This document shows, piece after piece, positions 29,955 through 38,631 of a DNA stretch of 64,000 nucleotides (position 1 is its first letter; every line of letters starts with the position of its first letter). Position numbers and translations under genes: made by a program. The notes under the pieces were generated by a model, which was not told where the DNA came from, ran no database searches, and worked only from the letters and a program-made list of their open reading frames with translations. The DNA lies in the NCBI RefSeq assembly GCF_010729665.1, contig NZ_AP022610.1, positions 5,394,001 through 5,458,000 on the forward strand, in the 5' to 3' direction. This DNA is from Mycolicibacterium madagascariense (GTDB taxonomy: Bacteria; Actinomycetota; Actinomycetes; Mycobacteriales; Mycobacteriaceae).

Positions 29955-31204
29955 GGGGTCAACACCGACCTTCCGACGTAGGGCACCAGGGCCTCCGGCA
30001 CGCGCACGCTGCCGTCGGGCTGCTGGTGATTCTCCAGGATGGCGACCAGCCAGCGCGTCGTGGCGAGCGTGCCGTTCAGCGTCGCCGCGATCTGCGGCTT
30101 GCCGTTCTCGTCGCGGTAGCGGGTCCCCAGCCGCCGCGCCTGGAACGTCGTGCAGTTCGACGTCGACGTCAGCTCGCGGTAGGCGCCCTGCGTCGGCACC
30201 CACGCCTCGCAGTCGAACTTGCGGGCCGCGGAGGACCCGAGATCGCCTGCGGCCGTGTCGATCACGCGGTAGGGCACCTCGATCTTGGCGAGCATCTCGC
30301 GCTGCCAGCCGAGCAGCCGCTGGTGTTCGGCCTCCGCGTCCTCCGGCCGGCAGTAGACGAAGGCCTCGACCTTGTCGAACTGATGCACGCGGATGATGCC
30401 GCGGGTGTCCTTGCCGTAGCTGCCCGCCTCGCGCCGGAAGCACGACGACCATCCGGCGTAGCGCCGCGGCCCGTCGGACAGATCGAGGATCTCCCCGGAG
30501 TGGTAACCGGCCAGCGGCACCTCCGAGGTCCCGACGAGGTACAGGTCGTCGGCCTCGAGGCGGTAGACCTCGTCGGCGTGGGCGCCCAGGAAACCGGTGC
30601 CCGACATGACCTCTGGACGCACCAGCACCGGCGGGATGACCAGGGTGGCCCCGTTCTCGGTGGCGAGCCGGACGGCGAGTTGCATGAGGCCGAGCTGCAG
30701 CAGCGCCCCGAAGCCGGTCAGGAAGTAGAAGCGCGAACCGGACACCTTCGCGCCGCGCTCCATGTCGATGATGCCGAGCGCCTCCCCCAGTTCGAGGTGG
30801 TCCTTGGGGGCGTCGAGCCGCGGTGGTTCGCCGACCGTGTCGAGCACGACGTAGTCGTCTTCGCCGCCGGCGGGGACGCCGTCGGCGATGACGTTGGGGA
30901 TGGCCATGTGCGCGGCGGTGAACGCCGCCTCCGCGGCGGCCTGCTCGATCTCGGCGGACTTGACGGCCTCGGCGAGTTCCTTGGCGTGGGCGAGCAGCGC
31001 CGGCCGCTCGTCGGCGGACGCCGCCCCGACCCGCTTGCTCGCCGCCTTCTGTTCGGCGCGCGCATCGTCGGCCTTCGAGATCGCCGATCGCCGCGCGGCG
31101 TCGGCGTCGAGCAGCACGTCGACGAGGCCGGGGTCCTCCCCCCGCGCCCGTTGCGACGCGCGGACCCGGTCGGGATCTTCACGCAGCAGTCTGAGGTCGA
31201 TCAC
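29951..31204 (-). CDS. serS: Seryl-tRNA synthetase
   Basis: 417 residues, normal for bacterial SerRS. An N-terminal coiled coil (about 30-100) is followed by the class II catalytic core: motif 1 region in [18 protein letters not shown], motif 2 in [19 protein letters not shown], and motif 3 in [20 protein letters not shown]. The TSE serine-recognition motif appears as [20 protein letters not shown] start with AGGG seven bases upstream. It charges tRNA-Ser. It is divergent from the septum-formation gene. Confidence 0.96.
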   Translation of the reverse strand: MIDLRLLREDPDRVRASQRARGEDPGLVDVLLDADAARRSAISKADDARAEQKAASKRVGAASADERPALLAHAKELAEAVKSAEIEQAAAEAAFTAAHMAIPNVIADGVPAGGEDDYVVLDTVGEPPRLDAPKDHLELGEALGIIDMERGAKVSGSRFYFLTGFGALLQLGLMQLAVRLATENGATLVIPPVLVRPEVMSGTGFLGAHADEVYRLEADDLYLVGTSEVPLAGYHSGEILDLSDGPRRYAGWSSCFRREAGSYGKDTRGIIRVHQFDKVEAFVYCRPEDAEAEHQRLLGWQREMLAKIEVPYRVIDTAAGDLGSSAARKFDCEAWVPTQGAYRELTSTSNCTTFQARRLGTRYRDENGKPQIAATLNGTLATTRWLVAILENHQQPDGSVRVPEALVPYVGRSVLTP

Positions 31205-31306
31205 GGGGAAACCCTACGTTCGTACCCGGCCGCGACGTGCGCCGGGGCACAACCACATAACGTTACAACTGCATCTCTTGTCACACGGCGTGGCGCGCCT
31301 GTCACA

Positions 31307-32779
31307 ATGGAGCCGATGTTGGACGCACCGACCACCGCGGAGCAGGAGACGACCCCGTCGGGTGACGCGGCCGCCACCCCCGCGTGGTGGCGCAGTCTGC
31401 AGGCCACCTCGACCCGGCGCGCGCTACTGCTGACCGCGCTCGGAGGGCTCCTCATCGCTGGTCTCCTCACCGCGTTGCCCGGCACCGGTCCCGGCCCGAT
31501 CGGCCTGAACGTCGGCTCGGCGTCCCTCGGCAGCGCCCGCGGCAACGCGACGTTCGACCATGCGCAGAGCGGGTCCTGCCTGAACTGGCCCGAGCAGGTG
31601 CCCGACGCCGCGCAGATCGTCGACTGCAAGGACGAACACCGCTTCGAGGTCGCCGAGGCCATCGACATGCGGACCTTCCCCGGCACCGAGTATGGCCCCG
31701 ACGCCGCGCCGCCGTCGGAGGCCCGCATCAAGCAGATCAGCCAGGAGCAGTGCCAGGCCGCCGCGCGCCAGTACCTCGGCACGAAGTACGACCCGAACGG
31801 CCGCTTCAGCGTGAGCCTCGTCTGGTCGGGGGACAAGGCGTGGCGACAGGACGACGAACGCCGCATGCTGTGCGGTCTGCAGCTCGCCGGGCCCGACAAC
31901 CATCAGCTGGCGTTCGCGGGCAAGGTCGCCGACCTCGACCAGTCGAAGGTGTGGCCCGCGGGCACCTGCCTCGGCATCGACCCCGCCACCAACCAGCCGA
32001 CCGACATCCCGGTGGACTGCGCCAAGCCGCACGCCATGGAGGTCACCGGCTCGGTGAACCTCGCCGAGAAGTTCCCCGGCCCGGTCCCGCCCGACGGCGC
32101 CCAGGACCAGTACGTCAAGGACACCTGCACGAAGCTGACCGACGACTATCTGGCCCCGGTCGCGCTGCGCAAGACCACGCTGACCCTCATCTACAGCACG
32201 ATCTCGCTGCCGAGCTGGACCGCGGGCAGCAAGCAGGTGTCGTGCAGCATCGGCGCAACGCTCGGCAACGGCGGCTGGTCGACCCTGCTCAACAGCGCCA
32301 AGGGTCAGCTGATGATCAATGGGCAACCCCCGGTCCCGGTGCCGGACATCCCCGCGGAGCGGTTGGACCTGCCGCCCATCCCGCTGCCCCCGGTGGATAC
32401 GTCGTCGCAGGTCTCGACGCAGATCGACATGAGCGGACAGGGCAGTTCCAGCAGTTCCAGCAGCTCCGGCAGCCAGCTCCCGCAGGGCAACGACCACCTG
32501 CCCGGCCAGCAGCAGGCCGGCCCGACGCAGACCTCGGCGTCCACGGCGCCGACCAGCTCGGGAGCCGCGGTGCCGCCGCAGGGCAACACGTTCCTCAACG
32601 GACCGCCCCCGGGAGCCGGCGACGGCCAGCCGCAGGACGGACCCCAGGGACCCCCGCCCGCCGGCGGCGACCAGGGCGCACCCGCACCCGGCGAACCCGC
32701 GCCCGCGGTGGGTCCGGCCCCGGGGCCCGCCCCCGGTCCCGCGGCTCCCGTGCTGCCCGGATCCACGCCGGGCCAGTAG
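31307..32779 (+). CDS. Septum formation family membrane protein (Rv3835 type)
   Basis: 490 residues. A cytoplasmic N terminus, one membrane helix (about 38-58, ALLLTALGGLLIAGLLTALP), then two extracytoplasmic septum-formation repeats, each with Cys pairs (SCLNWPEQVPDAAQIVDCKDE and TCLGIDPATNQ with DCAKPHAME), and a long Pro/Gly/Gln/Ser-rich tail from about 345. The family is named for septum formation in corynebacteria; precise role is unknown. ATG at 31307 is preferred, with MLDAP three codons later as the alternative, since no good ribosome binding site distinguishes them. The tail is low complexity and probably crosses the peptidoglycan. Confidence 0.82.
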   Translation: MEPMLDAPTTAEQETTPSGDAAATPAWWRSLQATSTRRALLLTALGGLLIAGLLTALPGTGPGPIGLNVGSASLGSARGNATFDHAQSGSCLNWPEQVPDAAQIVDCKDEHRFEVAEAIDMRTFPGTEYGPDAAPPSEARIKQISQEQCQAAARQYLGTKYDPNGRFSVSLVWSGDKAWRQDDERRMLCGLQLAGPDNHQLAFAGKVADLDQSKVWPAGTCLGIDPATNQPTDIPVDCAKPHAMEVTGSVNLAEKFPGPVPPDGAQDQYVKDTCTKLTDDYLAPVALRKTTLTLIYSTISLPSWTAGSKQVSCSIGATLGNGGWSTLLNSAKGQLMINGQPPVPVPDIPAERLDLPPIPLPPVDTSSQVSTQIDMSGQGSSSSSSSSGSQLPQGNDHLPGQQQAGPTQTSASTAPTSSGAAVPPQGNTFLNGPPPGAGDGQPQDGPQGPPPAGGDQGAPAPGEPAPAVGPAPGPAPGPAAPVLPGSTPGQ

Positions 32780-32784
32780 CCGCG

Positions 32785-33135
32785 ATGGCGGTGCGGATGA
32801 GCCCGCAACGGTTCGAGGAGCTGGTGTCCGACGCTCTCGACGAGATCCCGGTGGAGCTGGCCAAGGCGATCGACAACGTCGTCGTGCTCGTCGAGGCGCG
32901 CCATCCCGACGAACCCGACCTGCTCGGCCTCTACGAGGGCATCGCGCTGACCGAGCGCGACACCACCTACTTCGGCTCCCTGCCCGACACCATCACGATC
33001 TACCGGGACGCTCTGCTCGACGTCTGCGACAGCGAGGCCGACGTGGTCGACGAGGTGACGGTCACCGTGATCCACGAGGTGGCCCACCACTTCGGCATCG
33101 ACGACGAGCGCCTGCACGAGCTCGGCTGGGCCTGA
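32785..33135 (+). CDS. Small zincin-type metallopeptidase family protein (Rv3836 type)
   Basis: 116 residues. The C-terminal HEVAHHFGIDDERLHELGW (His97, Glu98, His101) is the HExxH zinc motif of the small Zincin family (PF06262-like), and YEGIALTERDTTYFG precedes it. Members occur beside cell envelope or stress genes with no known substrate. The ATG is five bases after the stop of the septum-formation gene, so the two are probably cotranscribed. Confidence 0.85.
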   Translation: MAVRMSPQRFEELVSDALDEIPVELAKAIDNVVVLVEARHPDEPDLLGLYEGIALTERDTTYFGSLPDTITIYRDALLDVCDSEADVVDEVTVTVIHEVAHHFGIDDERLHELGWA

Positions 33136-33189
33136 GTCCGACGGGCGCGGCAACCGGAAATCGTTGCGCGGCAATGGTATGAACGGGTC

Positions 33190-33393
33190 ATGACCGATCC
33201 GTGCCGCGACTGCCGAGAGGGCCACGACCACTGCCACGGCACCGTCATCCACCACGCGTCGTCGGGGCGCGTCGAGTGCACCGAGTTCTGCGTGACGCCC
33301 GAGGGGTGGCACTCGTTCAGCATCGACTGCGACGCCGTCGGGTGCACCTGCGTGGAGACCGTCGTCGTCACCCGTGACGTGCAGGCGTCCTGA
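33190..33393 (+). CDS. Small Cys/His-rich conserved protein
   Basis: 67 residues, opening MTDPCRDCREGHDHCHGTVI, with further Cys in VECTEFC and DAVGCTCVET. The CxxC and HxHCH spacing suggests a metal-binding zinc-ribbon-like fold. No named family is recognised. Located 54 bases after the metallopeptidase gene and convergent with the histidine phosphatase gene. Confidence 0.65.
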   Translation: MTDPCRDCREGHDHCHGTVIHHASSGRVECTEFCVTPEGWHSFSIDCDAVGCTCVETVVVTRDVQAS

Positions 33394-33399
33394 CGTTTC

Positions 33400-34080
33400 T
33401 CAGCCCATCGGGTCGCCGCTGTGCACGGTGTCGTCGACGGGGTGCTCGACGGGTTCGAACGGCGGCGTGAACGTGCTCCACTGCACGCAGCTCCACCGGC
33501 CGTCGGTGATGGGACTGAGCACGACGCACTCGGTGTTGGCCAGGTGGTGCTCGATGGCGAAGCCCGGGTCCACCCCGGCGAGCACCGCGCCGACCAACCG
33601 GATCGCCGCCCCGTGGCTCACCACCACCACGTCACCCGTCCAGTCGTGGTCGTCGAGGTAGCGCACCCGCAGCTCGGTCACCACGGGCACGTAGCGGTCG
33701 AGCACCTGCCTGGCGCTCTCGCCACCCGGTAGGTGGACGTCGAGACTGCCCTCGTGCCAGAGCCGGTACACGGCGTTGAACTCCTCGTGGGCCGCGTCGT
33801 CGGAGCGGGCCTCCAACTCGCCGACCTGGACCTCGTGGATGCCGGGCAGCTCGATCGGGGCGAGCCCACGCTGCGCGCCGACGTCGGCGGCCGTCTCGAT
33901 CGCCCGGAGCGCCGTGGAGTGCGCCAACAGCCCGATCGGGTGCTCCCAGTGCGCGGCGAAGTCGCGCGCCTGCTGATGGCCGAGGTCGGTCAGCGGCGCG
34001 CCCGGCGGCCGGGTGTCGAGCTCCCTGGCCACGTTGGCAGAAGACTGCCCGTGGCGGACGAGCACCAGTCGACCCGTCAT
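33400..34080 (-). CDS. Histidine phosphatase (phosphoglycerate mutase-like, Rv3837c type)
   Basis: 226 residues. The catalytic phosphohistidine motif is VLVRHGQSSANVARELD at residues 6-22, and the second His is in VVVVSHGAAIRLVGAVLAG. The branch includes phosphoglycerate mutases and small-molecule phosphatases; the substrate is not evident. The ATG overlaps the pheA stop (ATGA), giving a pheA-phosphatase operon as in M. tuberculosis. Confidence 0.88.
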   Translation of the reverse strand: MTGRLVLVRHGQSSANVARELDTRPPGAPLTDLGHQQARDFAAHWEHPIGLLAHSTALRAIETAADVGAQRGLAPIELPGIHEVQVGELEARSDDAAHEEFNAVYRLWHEGSLDVHLPGGESARQVLDRYVPVVTELRVRYLDDHDWTGDVVVVSHGAAIRLVGAVLAGVDPGFAIEHHLANTECVVLSPITDGRWSCVQWSTFTPPFEPVEHPVDDTVHSGDPMG

Positions 34081-35012
34081 CGAACGCGCCCCTCTCGAAG
34101 TCCGGCCAGCCATCCGGCGGCCTCGTCTGTCACCGGAGGAGTCGCCCCCACGGCGGCTCCCGTCGACCATGAACCCAGGTATCGCACGTCAGCACAACGA
34201 CGGTGGAGCGCCTGAAGTGCCTCGGCGACGGGATCGTCGTCGATGTGCCCCACGCAGTCCAGGAAGAAGAAGTAGGTGCCCAATTCGATTCGCGTGGGCC
34301 GGGATTCGATGCGGGTGAGATCGATGTCGCGGATCGCGAACTCGGTCATCGCCGACACCAGGGCACCGGGGACGTTGTCCAACCGCAGCACGACGGACGT
34401 GCGGTCGGCCCCGGTCCGCGGCGGCGGCGGCGCCGGCGGACCCACCAGCACGAACCGCGTGCGGGCGTTGGGTTCGTCGACGACGCCGTCGGCGAGGGTC
34501 GCCAGGCCCAGCCGGCGCGCGGCGAGCGCGGTGCTGACGCCTGCGTCGGCGCGGCCGTTCGCGACGTCGTGGGCCGCGGCGGCGTTGGAGCTCGCGGGCA
34601 CGGTCCTGGCAGCGGGGAGGTGTTCGGCCAGCCACCGCTTCACCTGTGCCGCGGCGACCGGGTAGGCGGCGACGGTCGCGACGTCGGCAGGCCGGGTGCC
34701 CTCCCGGACGGCGATGCTGAACGCGACGTCGAGGGTGTGTTCGGCGAATACCTGCAGCGGTGCGCCGGCCGCCAGGCTGTCCATGGTCGGGGCCACCGAC
34801 CCCTCGATCGAGTTCTCGATCGGTGCGCAGGCGTAGTCGGCGGCTCCGGCGCGGACGGCGGCGAGCGCACCGTCGGCGCTGTCGCACGGCAACGGAGTGA
34901 CGTCGTCGTCACCGGGCGTCGGCGCCGCAGGGACGGCCCCACCGGCCACCATCTGCAGCAACGCCTCTTCGGAGAAGGTCCCCTGGGGGCCCAGATAGGC
35001 GATGCGCGGCAC
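34077..35012 (-). CDS. pheA: Prephenate dehydratase
   Basis: 311 residues. It decarboxylates and dehydrates prephenate to phenylpyruvate in phenylalanine synthesis. The N-terminal PDT domain starts MPRIAYLGPQGTFSEEAL and includes CAPIENSIEGSVAPTMD; the C-terminal ACT domain includes LRLDNVPGALVSAMTEFAIRD and the ESRPT block that binds phenylalanine for feedback control. GTG start with TAGGGT six bases upstream suggests a leaderless mRNA. Confidence 0.93.
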   Translation of the reverse strand: MPRIAYLGPQGTFSEEALLQMVAGGAVPAAPTPGDDDVTPLPCDSADGALAAVRAGAADYACAPIENSIEGSVAPTMDSLAAGAPLQVFAEHTLDVAFSIAVREGTRPADVATVAAYPVAAAQVKRWLAEHLPAARTVPASSNAAAAHDVANGRADAGVSTALAARRLGLATLADGVVDEPNARTRFVLVGPPAPPPPRTGADRTSVVLRLDNVPGALVSAMTEFAIRDIDLTRIESRPTRIELGTYFFFLDCVGHIDDDPVAEALQALHRRCADVRYLGSWSTGAAVGATPPVTDEAAGWLAGLREGRVR

Positions 35013-35050
35013 GGGCCAACCCTAACGGCTCGCTCACCGGTCGCCTCGAC

Positions 35051-35094
35051 GTCTTCGGGGGAGAGCTTGCGCGTCTTCGGCGGAGAGCTTGCGC
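35051..35094. repeat. 22-bp perfect-register tandem repeat
   Basis: GTCTTCGGGGGAGAGCTTGC plus GC at 35051-35072 is repeated at 35073-35094 with one mismatch (G to C). It lies between the divergent pheA and DUF2470 genes, just upstream of the IdeR-like box. Function unknown; it could be a doubled regulator site or a simple duplication. Confidence 0.8.
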
Positions 35095-35111
35095 GATTCA
35101 GTGAGGGCAGC

Positions 35112-35130
35112 CTAAGTTAGGGTTACCTCA
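35112..35130 (+). promoter_or_regulatory. IdeR-like iron box upstream of the DUF2470 gene
   Basis: The 19-mer CTAAGTTAGGGTTACCTCA matches 14 of 19 positions of the mycobacterial IdeR consensus TTAGGTTAGGCTAACCTAA, keeping the GTTAGG and ACCT half-sites. The M. tuberculosis counterpart Rv3839 is IdeR-regulated, so the site is expected. It ends 19 bases before the preferred start, consistent with repression by iron-loaded IdeR. Confidence 0.7.
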
Positions 35131-35149
35131 TTCGATGGAAGGCGGGCAG

Positions 35150-35965
35150 ATGCGCAGTCATGCAGCGGCGGGATCGGCAGTGGTGGCACCCTCGACGGCC
35201 GAGCGGATCCGCAGCGCGTGCGCCCGCGGCGGCGCGGCCATGCTCGCGGTCGAGGGCCTCGAACCGTCGCCGACCCCCGTGCACCACCTGCTTGACGACG
35301 GGTCCCTCGCGATCACGGTGCCCGCCACCGGGTTGCTGAACGGTCTCATCGTCGGATCGGGCGCCGCGGGCATCCAGGCGGTGCTCGAGGTGACCGACTA
35401 CGCCCCGCTGCCCCTGCGCGAACCCGTCCGCTCCCTGGTGTGGCTCGGCGGCCGACTGTTCACGGTGCACCCGTCCGACGTGTCGCCCCTGCTCGACGCG
35501 ATCGCCACCAGCAGCCCGAATCCCGCTCTGCTGCAAGTGAATACGGACACGATCGAGGCGACGGCCGGGGACACCCCCTGCGCCCTGGTGCGCCTGGAGA
35601 TCGACTCCGTCGTCGTGGCCGACTCGACGGGCGCGGAGTCCATCGGGGTCGGCGACCTGCTCGCCGCCAGCCCCGATCCGTTCGCCACGCTGGAGTCGTG
35701 CTGGCTGCAGCACCTCGAGTCCGCCCACCGCGACGTCGTCGACCGCCTCGCCGACCGATTGCCCGCACCCCTGCGCCACGGCCGCGTCCGGCCGCTCGGG
35801 CTGGACCGCTACGGCGTCCGGCTGCGCGTCGAGGCCGCGGACGGCGACCACGACGTCCGGCTGCCGTTCCCCAAGCCCGTCGACGACGCCACCGGTCTGA
35901 ACCAGGCCATCCGCATGCTGATGGGCTGCCCGTTCCTCAACGGCCTGCGGGCGCGCCGCATCTGA
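35150..35965 (+). CDS. DUF2470-domain protein (Rv3839 type), iron-regulated
   Basis: 271 residues from ATG 35150, chosen because GGAAGG lies seven bases upstream; an ATG at 35135 has no ribosome binding site and nearly touches the IdeR-like box. The protein has two similar-looking parts and a C-terminal DUF2470 block (LRVEAADGDHDVRLPFPKPV then MLMGCPFLNGLRARRI), related to haem-utilisation and pyridoxamine-oxidase-like proteins. Function in iron metabolism is inferred from the box and from Rv3839. No catalytic residues can be named. Confidence 0.75.
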   Translation: MRSHAAAGSAVVAPSTAERIRSACARGGAAMLAVEGLEPSPTPVHHLLDDGSLAITVPATGLLNGLIVGSGAAGIQAVLEVTDYAPLPLREPVRSLVWLGGRLFTVHPSDVSPLLDAIATSSPNPALLQVNTDTIEATAGDTPCALVRLEIDSVVVADSTGAESIGVGDLLAASPDPFATLESCWLQHLESAHRDVVDRLADRLPAPLRHGRVRPLGLDRYGVRLRVEAADGDHDVRLPFPKPVDDATGLNQAIRMLMGCPFLNGLRARRI

Positions 35966-35992
35966 CCCCGGCCGGCGGCTACCGTAGCTCGG

Positions 35993-36763
35993 GTGACCGG
36001 GCCGACCGACGACCTGCTGCCCGACCCCGGCAAGCGGACCCTCCGGCTCGAGATCGCGGTCGTCCTCGCGGTCACCTTCGGCCTCTCCGCCTACACCGCG
36101 ATCGTCAGTCTCGTCGAGGCGGTGCTCCTCGGCCTGTCCGGCCAGAAGGTGGCCCTCAACCGCAAGCTCTCCCCCATCGACCTGATCAACTTCGCGCTGA
36201 ACCTGGCCACGGTGTTCCAGCTCGTCGCGTGGGGGCTGCTCGCGCTGTACCTGCTGTGGCGCAGCGGCTCGGGTCCGGCCAGCGTCGGACTCGGCCGGTG
36301 GCGCTGGCGGCCGGATCTGCTGGGCGGCCTCGGCCTCGCGGCGCTGATCGGCGTGCCCGGCCTCGGGCTGTACCTGGCGGGACGGGCACTGGGCATCGGC
36401 GTCGCCGTCGTGCCGTCCGAGCTCGGCGACACCTGGTGGCGGGTCCCGGTCCTCCTCGCAGTGGCGTTCGCGAACGGCTGGGCCGAGGAGATCGTCGTCG
36501 TCGCGTTCCTCGTCACGCGGCTGCGCCAGCTCGGGATGTCACCGACCAAGGCCGTGCTCGTCTCCAGCCTGCTGCGCGGCGCGTATCACCTGTACCAGGG
36601 GTTCGGCGCCGGCGTCGGCAACGTCGTGATGGGTCTGGTGTTCGGCTATGCGTGGTGGCGCACGCGCCGGCTGTGGCCGCTCATCGTCGCGCACGGCCTG
36701 ATCGACGCGGTCGCGTACGTTGGCTACGCGTTGCTCGCCGGTCACCTCGGCTGGTTGCGGTGA
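35993..36763 (+). CDS. CPBP-family intramembrane glutamic protease
   Basis: 256 residues, about eight membrane segments. CPBP/Abi motifs are present: WAEEIVVVAFLVTRLRQL (EE pair), SSLLRGAYHLYQGFGAG (HxxxG) and VAHGLIDAVAYVG (motif with His). Such proteases cut membrane proteins or modify prenylated substrates. The EE is followed by I-V-V-V rather than the usual xxFRG, so activity is not certain. GTG start with TACCGT seven bases upstream suggests a leaderless transcript. Confidence 0.82.
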   Translation: MTGPTDDLLPDPGKRTLRLEIAVVLAVTFGLSAYTAIVSLVEAVLLGLSGQKVALNRKLSPIDLINFALNLATVFQLVAWGLLALYLLWRSGSGPASVGLGRWRWRPDLLGGLGLAALIGVPGLGLYLAGRALGIGVAVVPSELGDTWWRVPVLLAVAFANGWAEEIVVVAFLVTRLRQLGMSPTKAVLVSSLLRGAYHLYQGFGAGVGNVVMGLVFGYAWWRTRRLWPLIVAHGLIDAVAYVGYALLAGHLGWLR

Positions 36764-36785
36764 TCGTGGCCGTACATTCGAGCCC

Positions 36786-37949
36786 GTGACGTACCCCGAC
36801 CCACGGCGCGCCAGGCCGCCGTACGAACCGTCACAGGTCATCCGCCGCGACCCCAACTACCGGCCGCCGCCACCTCCACCGCAGCGGCAGCCACCCCGGC
36901 AGCCGCCACCGCCGCCGCCCCGGCACCAACCACCGCCGCCACCGCCCCGGCAGCCACCCCCACCGCCGCCGACCTCGCGCCGACCCCGACGGGCGAGGCA
37001 CTGGGGACGGCCATTGGTGGCGCTCGTGGTGGTCGTCGTGCTCGCCGGGATCGGCACGGCAATCTGGATCGACACGACGCTGCACCGCATCCCGGTGCTG
37101 GCCGCCCTGCCCGACCGGCCTGCCGCAGGCAGCGGGACCACCTGGCTGCTGGTCGGGTCCGACAGCCGGGAGGACCTCACCCCGGCACAGCAGGCGGAGC
37201 TGTCCACCGGGGGCGATCTCGGCGCCGGGCGCACCGACACCATCCTGCTGGTGCACGTCCCCGGCCTCGGGTCGAGCACCCCGGCCACGATGGTGTCCAT
37301 TCCGCGTGACTCCTACCTGCCCATCCCGGGCCACGGCCAGGACAAGGTCAACGCGGCGTTCGCGCTCGGCGGCGCTCCCCTGCTGGCCCAGACGGTCGAG
37401 CAGGCCACCGGTCTGCGCCTGGACCACTACGCCGAGATCGGCTTCGACGGGTTCGCCGAGATGGTCGACGCCGTCGGGGGAGTGACGATGTGCCCCACCG
37501 AGCCGGTCGACGATCCCCTCGCCGGCCTCGACATCGCCGCGGGCTGCCAGACGCTCGACGGGCGGACCGCGCTCGGGTACGTCCGCTCCCGCGCGACGCC
37601 GCGCGCGGACCTCGACCGCATGATCAACCAGCGGAAGTTCATGGCGGCCCTGGTGCACCGGTCGGCGAGCCCGGCCGTGTGGGCCAATCCGCTGCGCTGG
37701 TACCCGCTGGCCCGCGCGGCCGCCGGCGCCGTGACCGTCGACGACGGCACCCACGTGTGGGATCTGGCCCGGTTGGCGTGGGCGCTGCACGGCGGCGTGA
37801 CCACCACGACGGTGCCGATCGGAGACTTCACTGGCAACGACTCCGGTTCGGTGGTCGAGTGGGACGACGACGCCGCCGCGCGGCTGTTCCACGCGCTGGC
37901 GACCGATTCGGCCATCCCGGCGGACGTGCTCACCGCGGGCAACATTTAG
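36786..37949 (+). CDS. LytR-CpsA-Psr (LCP) family protein
   Basis: 387 residues. A cytoplasmic Pro/Arg/Gln-rich N terminus with runs of six prolines (about 26-62), one membrane helix (PLVALVVVVVLAGIGTAIW), then the LCP domain: TWLLVGSDSRED, GRTDTILLVHV, VSIPRDSYLPIPGHGQDKVN, and GYVRSRATPRADLDR with the catalytic Arg/Asp residues. LCP enzymes attach arabinogalactan or similar polymers to peptidoglycan. M. tuberculosis has only a short LCP-like gene (Rv3840) here, while this copy is full length. GTG start with TACATT seven bases upstream. It sits just before bfrB. Confidence 0.88.
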   Translation: MTYPDPRRARPPYEPSQVIRRDPNYRPPPPPPQRQPPRQPPPPPPRHQPPPPPPRQPPPPPPTSRRPRRARHWGRPLVALVVVVVLAGIGTAIWIDTTLHRIPVLAALPDRPAAGSGTTWLLVGSDSREDLTPAQQAELSTGGDLGAGRTDTILLVHVPGLGSSTPATMVSIPRDSYLPIPGHGQDKVNAAFALGGAPLLAQTVEQATGLRLDHYAEIGFDGFAEMVDAVGGVTMCPTEPVDDPLAGLDIAAGCQTLDGRTALGYVRSRATPRADLDRMINQRKFMAALVHRSASPAVWANPLRWYPLARAAAGAVTVDDGTHVWDLARLAWALHGGVTTTTVPIGDFTGNDSGSVVEWDDDAAARLFHALATDSAIPADVLTAGNI

Positions 37950-38013
37950 CCGACCCTTCGTTTGCCAGCGGCTCAGCAAACTGCGCGAGGGAGCGGTGAC
38001 GGGCGGCTTGGCG

Positions 38014-38078
38014 TTAGGACACCCTCGCCTTAATAAGTCATACCTTTGCTGACAAGGCCCTGTGACCTGCAGTAGCGT
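38014..38078 (+). promoter_or_regulatory. bfrB promoter with upstream IdeR-like box
   Basis: TTAGGACACCCTCGCCTTA (38014-38032) matches 12 of 19 positions of the IdeR consensus and is a TTAGG/CCTTA inverted repeat. A -10 candidate TAGCGT (38073-38078) ends seven bases before the bfrB ATG, and TGACAA (38050-38055) sits 17 bases upstream as a -35. The box centre is therefore about 60 bases upstream of the predicted start of transcription, where IdeR is known to activate ferritin genes under high iron. Confidence 0.55.
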
Positions 38079-38085
38079 TCCCGGC

Positions 38086-38631
38086 ATGAGCGACCCCACG
38101 ACACTCGACACGAAATTCCACCACCTGCTCCTGGAGCAGATCCGCAACGAGTTCACGGCGTCGCAGCAATACACCGCCATCGCGGTGCACTTCGACGCCG
38201 CCGACCTTCCGCAGCTGGCCAAGCACTTCTATGCCCAGGCCCTCGACGAGCGCAACCACGCGATGATGCTCGTGCAGTACCTCGTCGATCGCGACGTCGA
38301 GGTGGAGATCCCCGGCATCGACGCCGTCCGCAACAGCTTCGGCTCGCCGACCGAGGCGTTGCGCCTGGCCCTCGAGCAGGAGCGCACCGTCACCGAGCAG
38401 ATCTCCCGGCTCGCCAGCGTCGCCCGCGAGGAGCACGACTACCTTGGCGAGCAGTTCATGCAGTGGTTCCTCAAGGAGCAGGTCGAGGAGGTCGCGCTGA
38501 TGACGACCCTGGTGCGGGTCAGCGAACGGGCCGGCGCGGACCTGTTCCACCTCGAGGACTTCGTGGCCCGCGAACTCGGCGCGGTGACCGCCGACCCGAC
38601 CGCACCCAAGGCCGCCGGCGGCACGCTCTAG
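38086..38631 (+). CDS. bfrB: Ferritin BfrB
   Basis: 181 residues, close in length and sequence to M. tuberculosis BfrB. Non-haem ferritin that oxidises ferrous iron and stores it in a 24-mer. Ferroxidase residues lie in LLLEQIRNEFTASQQY, YAQALDERNHAMMLVQYLVD and WFLKEQVEEVALMTTLV. Acidic C-terminal tail is typical. Likely leaderless, with an IdeR-like box upstream. Its TAG shares a CTAG with the stop of the convergent glpQ1. Confidence 0.95.
   Translation: MSDPTTLDTKFHHLLLEQIRNEFTASQQYTAIAVHFDAADLPQLAKHFYAQALDERNHAMMLVQYLVDRDVEVEIPGIDAVRNSFGSPTEALRLALEQERTVTEQISRLASVAREEHDYLGEQFMQWFLKEQVEEVALMTTLVRVSERAGADLFHLEDFVARELGAVTADPTAPKAAGGTL

Noticed and set aside
35441..36789. 449-codon plus-strand frame overlapping the DUF2470 and CPBP genes in another frame
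   Set aside because: Arg/Pro-rich frame typical of an alternate reading of high-GC DNA; the two real genes in the region have motifs and starts.
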